Shown here piece by piece: positions 14,020 to 15,024 of a stretch of 15,024 nt of DNA. Source of the DNA: Acidobacteriota bacterium (GTDB lineage Bacteria; Acidobacteriota; Blastocatellia; RBC074). The translations under genes and the position numbers were made by a program. The stretch covers positions 1 through 15,024 of the forward strand of contig JAGNMH010000042.1 in the NCBI GenBank assembly GCA_017991275.1, written 5' to 3'. The notes under the pieces are model-generated. The model worked only from the letters and a program-made list of their open reading frames with translations, ran no database searches and was not told the origin of the DNA. Positions within the stretch are counted from its first letter, which is position 1, and every line of letters begins with the position of its first letter.

Positions 14020-15024
14020 TTGAGTTGGCAACCCGAAATTGACGAAATCAAACGCCGCGTCGAACTGGCAAAACAAATGGGTGGTGAAGCAAACGTTGCG
14101 CGCCAACTCTCCAACGGCAGATTGACCGTGCGCGGACGAATTGACCGTTTGCTGGATGATGGATCGTTTCACGAAACAGGCGCGCTGGCAGGCAAAGCGG
14201 CTTATGTTGACGGCGAGTTGATCGAATTCATGCCGTCGAACTTCGTTTGCGGTTTGGGGCGAATCAACAATCGTCGAGTTGTGGTTGGCGGCGATGATTT
14301 CACTGTTCGCGGTGGAGCCGCCGACGCAGCCATCGGTCACAAGATGACTTACTCCGAACGAATGGCGCGTGAACTGAAACTGCCGTTGGTTCGATTGGTT
14401 GACGGCACAGGTGGAGGCGGCAGCGTCAAGATGCTGGAAACGATGGGCCGAACGTATGTTCCGGCGAATCCAGGCTGGGACATTGTCGTGGCTTCCTTGT
14501 CAGAAATCCCTGTGGTGGCCGCTGCACTTGGGCCGTGCGCTGGACTTGGAGCAGTGCGCGTTGTGAATTCGCATTTTTCGGTCATGGTCAAAGGCGTCAG
14601 CCAATTGTTCGTCGCTGGGCCGCCGGTTGTTATACGCGGAGTCGGCGAGAACGTGACGAAAGAAGAACTCGGTGGTTCTGACATTCACGCTCACGGCAGC
14701 GGTTGCGTGGACAACGAAGTCGAATCCGAAGACGAAGCCTTTGCCGAAATTCGCCGCTTTCTTTCTTATCTGCCGCAGAATGTTTGGCAGATTCCTCCGC
14801 GAGTGGAAAGCGACGACGATCCGGCGCGAAGCGAAGAAGAATTGATCTCGATCATTCCGCGCGACAGGCGTTTGGCTTATGAAGTGCGGCGGATTCTGGA
14901 TTTGGTTTTAGACCGTGATTCGTTTTTTGAAATCGGCAAGTTTTACGGACGGCCTTTAGTGACGGGCTTGGCGCGATTGAATGGTTACGCGGTTGGAGTT
15001 TTGGCTGGCGACCCCAAACAAGGT
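14020..15024 (+). CDS. Acyl-CoA carboxylase, carboxyltransferase (beta) subunit, 5' part
   Basis: The frame is open to the window edge, 335 residues of the usual 500-540. The start is a TTG at 14020: it is the only start codon after the in-frame TAA at 13978-13980, and GGAG lies 7 bases upstream. It catalyses transfer of the carboxyl group from carboxybiotin to an acyl-CoA such as propionyl-, methylcrotonyl- or related CoA; the specificity cannot be told here. Crotonase-fold motifs are present: GGDDFTVRGGA (90-100), an HKMTYSERMARE block (107-118), LVDGTGGGGSVK (126-137) in place of the usual DSGGAR oxyanion loop, AALGPCAGLGA (168-178), and ELGGSDIHAHGSG (216-228). It lies behind a TetR-like operator. 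The missing C-terminal third and any biotin-carboxylase partner lie beyond the window. Confidence 0.9.
   Translation, partial: MSWQPEIDEIKRRVELAKQMGGEANVARQLSNGRLTVRGRIDRLLDDGSFHETGALAGKAAYVDGELIEFMPSNFVCGLGRINNRRVVVGGDDFTVRGGAADAAIGHKMTYSERMARELKLPLVRLVDGTGGGGSVKMLETMGRTYVPANPGWDIVVASLSEIPVVAAALGPCAGLGAVRVVNSHFSVMVKGVSQLFVAGPPVVIRGVGENVTKEELGGSDIHAHGSGCVDNEVESEDEAFAEIRRFLSYLPQNVWQIPPRVESDDDPARSEEELISIIPRDRRLAYEVRRILDLVLDRDSFFEIGKFYGRPLVTGLARLNGYAVGVLAGDPKQG

Overview
The window looks like chromosomal DNA from an Acidobacteriota bacterium, probably of the Blastocatellia type. This is inferred mainly from the first gene, a secreted protein ending in the Solibacter-type C-terminal domain (TIGR03437), which is abundant in that phylum. 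Mixed Shine-Dalgarno and apparently leaderless starts, moderate GC content and short strand-alternating gene groups are compatible with this. No rRNA, tRNA, insertion sequence, CRISPR array or phage gene was seen.

Layout. 1-1312 (+): 3' part of a large secreted adhesin-like protein. 1528-1782 (+): a small unknown gene with an extended -10 just ahead of its ATG and a strong terminator after it. 6490 down to 1908 (-): a four-gene unit in the order pspA/IM30, two-TM coiled-coil membrane protein, exported protein with a TonB-like C-terminal domain, AAA+ ATPase. Two of its three gaps hold long, almost perfect hairpins. Its likely promoter (6721-6762) has two 15-bp dyads sitting on the -35 and -10. 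6991-9864 (+): a soluble GAF/4xPAS NarL-class histidine kinase, divergent from the psp unit and with no response regulator in view. 11171 down to 9930 (-): a MarR-family regulator and a SAM methyltransferase, with a twin palindromic operator in front and a terminator behind. 11609-12349 (+): a COG4947-type esterase. 12440-13066 (+): an exported His-rich protein with two YHS-like CxxC-type metal-binding repeats. 13882 down to 13136 (-): a DUF5995 protein sharing a bidirectional terminator with it. 14020-15024 (+): the 5' part of an acyl-CoA carboxylase carboxyltransferase subunit, behind a promoter with a TetR-like palindrome.

The main system is the psp unit. PspA/IM30 proteins are bacterial members of the ESCRT-III membrane-remodelling superfamily. 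Here one is co-directional with an AAA+ ATPase whose pore loop reads KWVGSTE, like Vps4/katanin-type AAA proteins, and with a membrane-anchored coiled-coil protein and an exported TonB-C protein that could link it to both sides of the inner membrane. A joint role in envelope maintenance is inference from gene order and domain content, not something the sequence proves. The remaining genes look like ordinary accessory or metabolic functions with well-preserved local regulatory sites.
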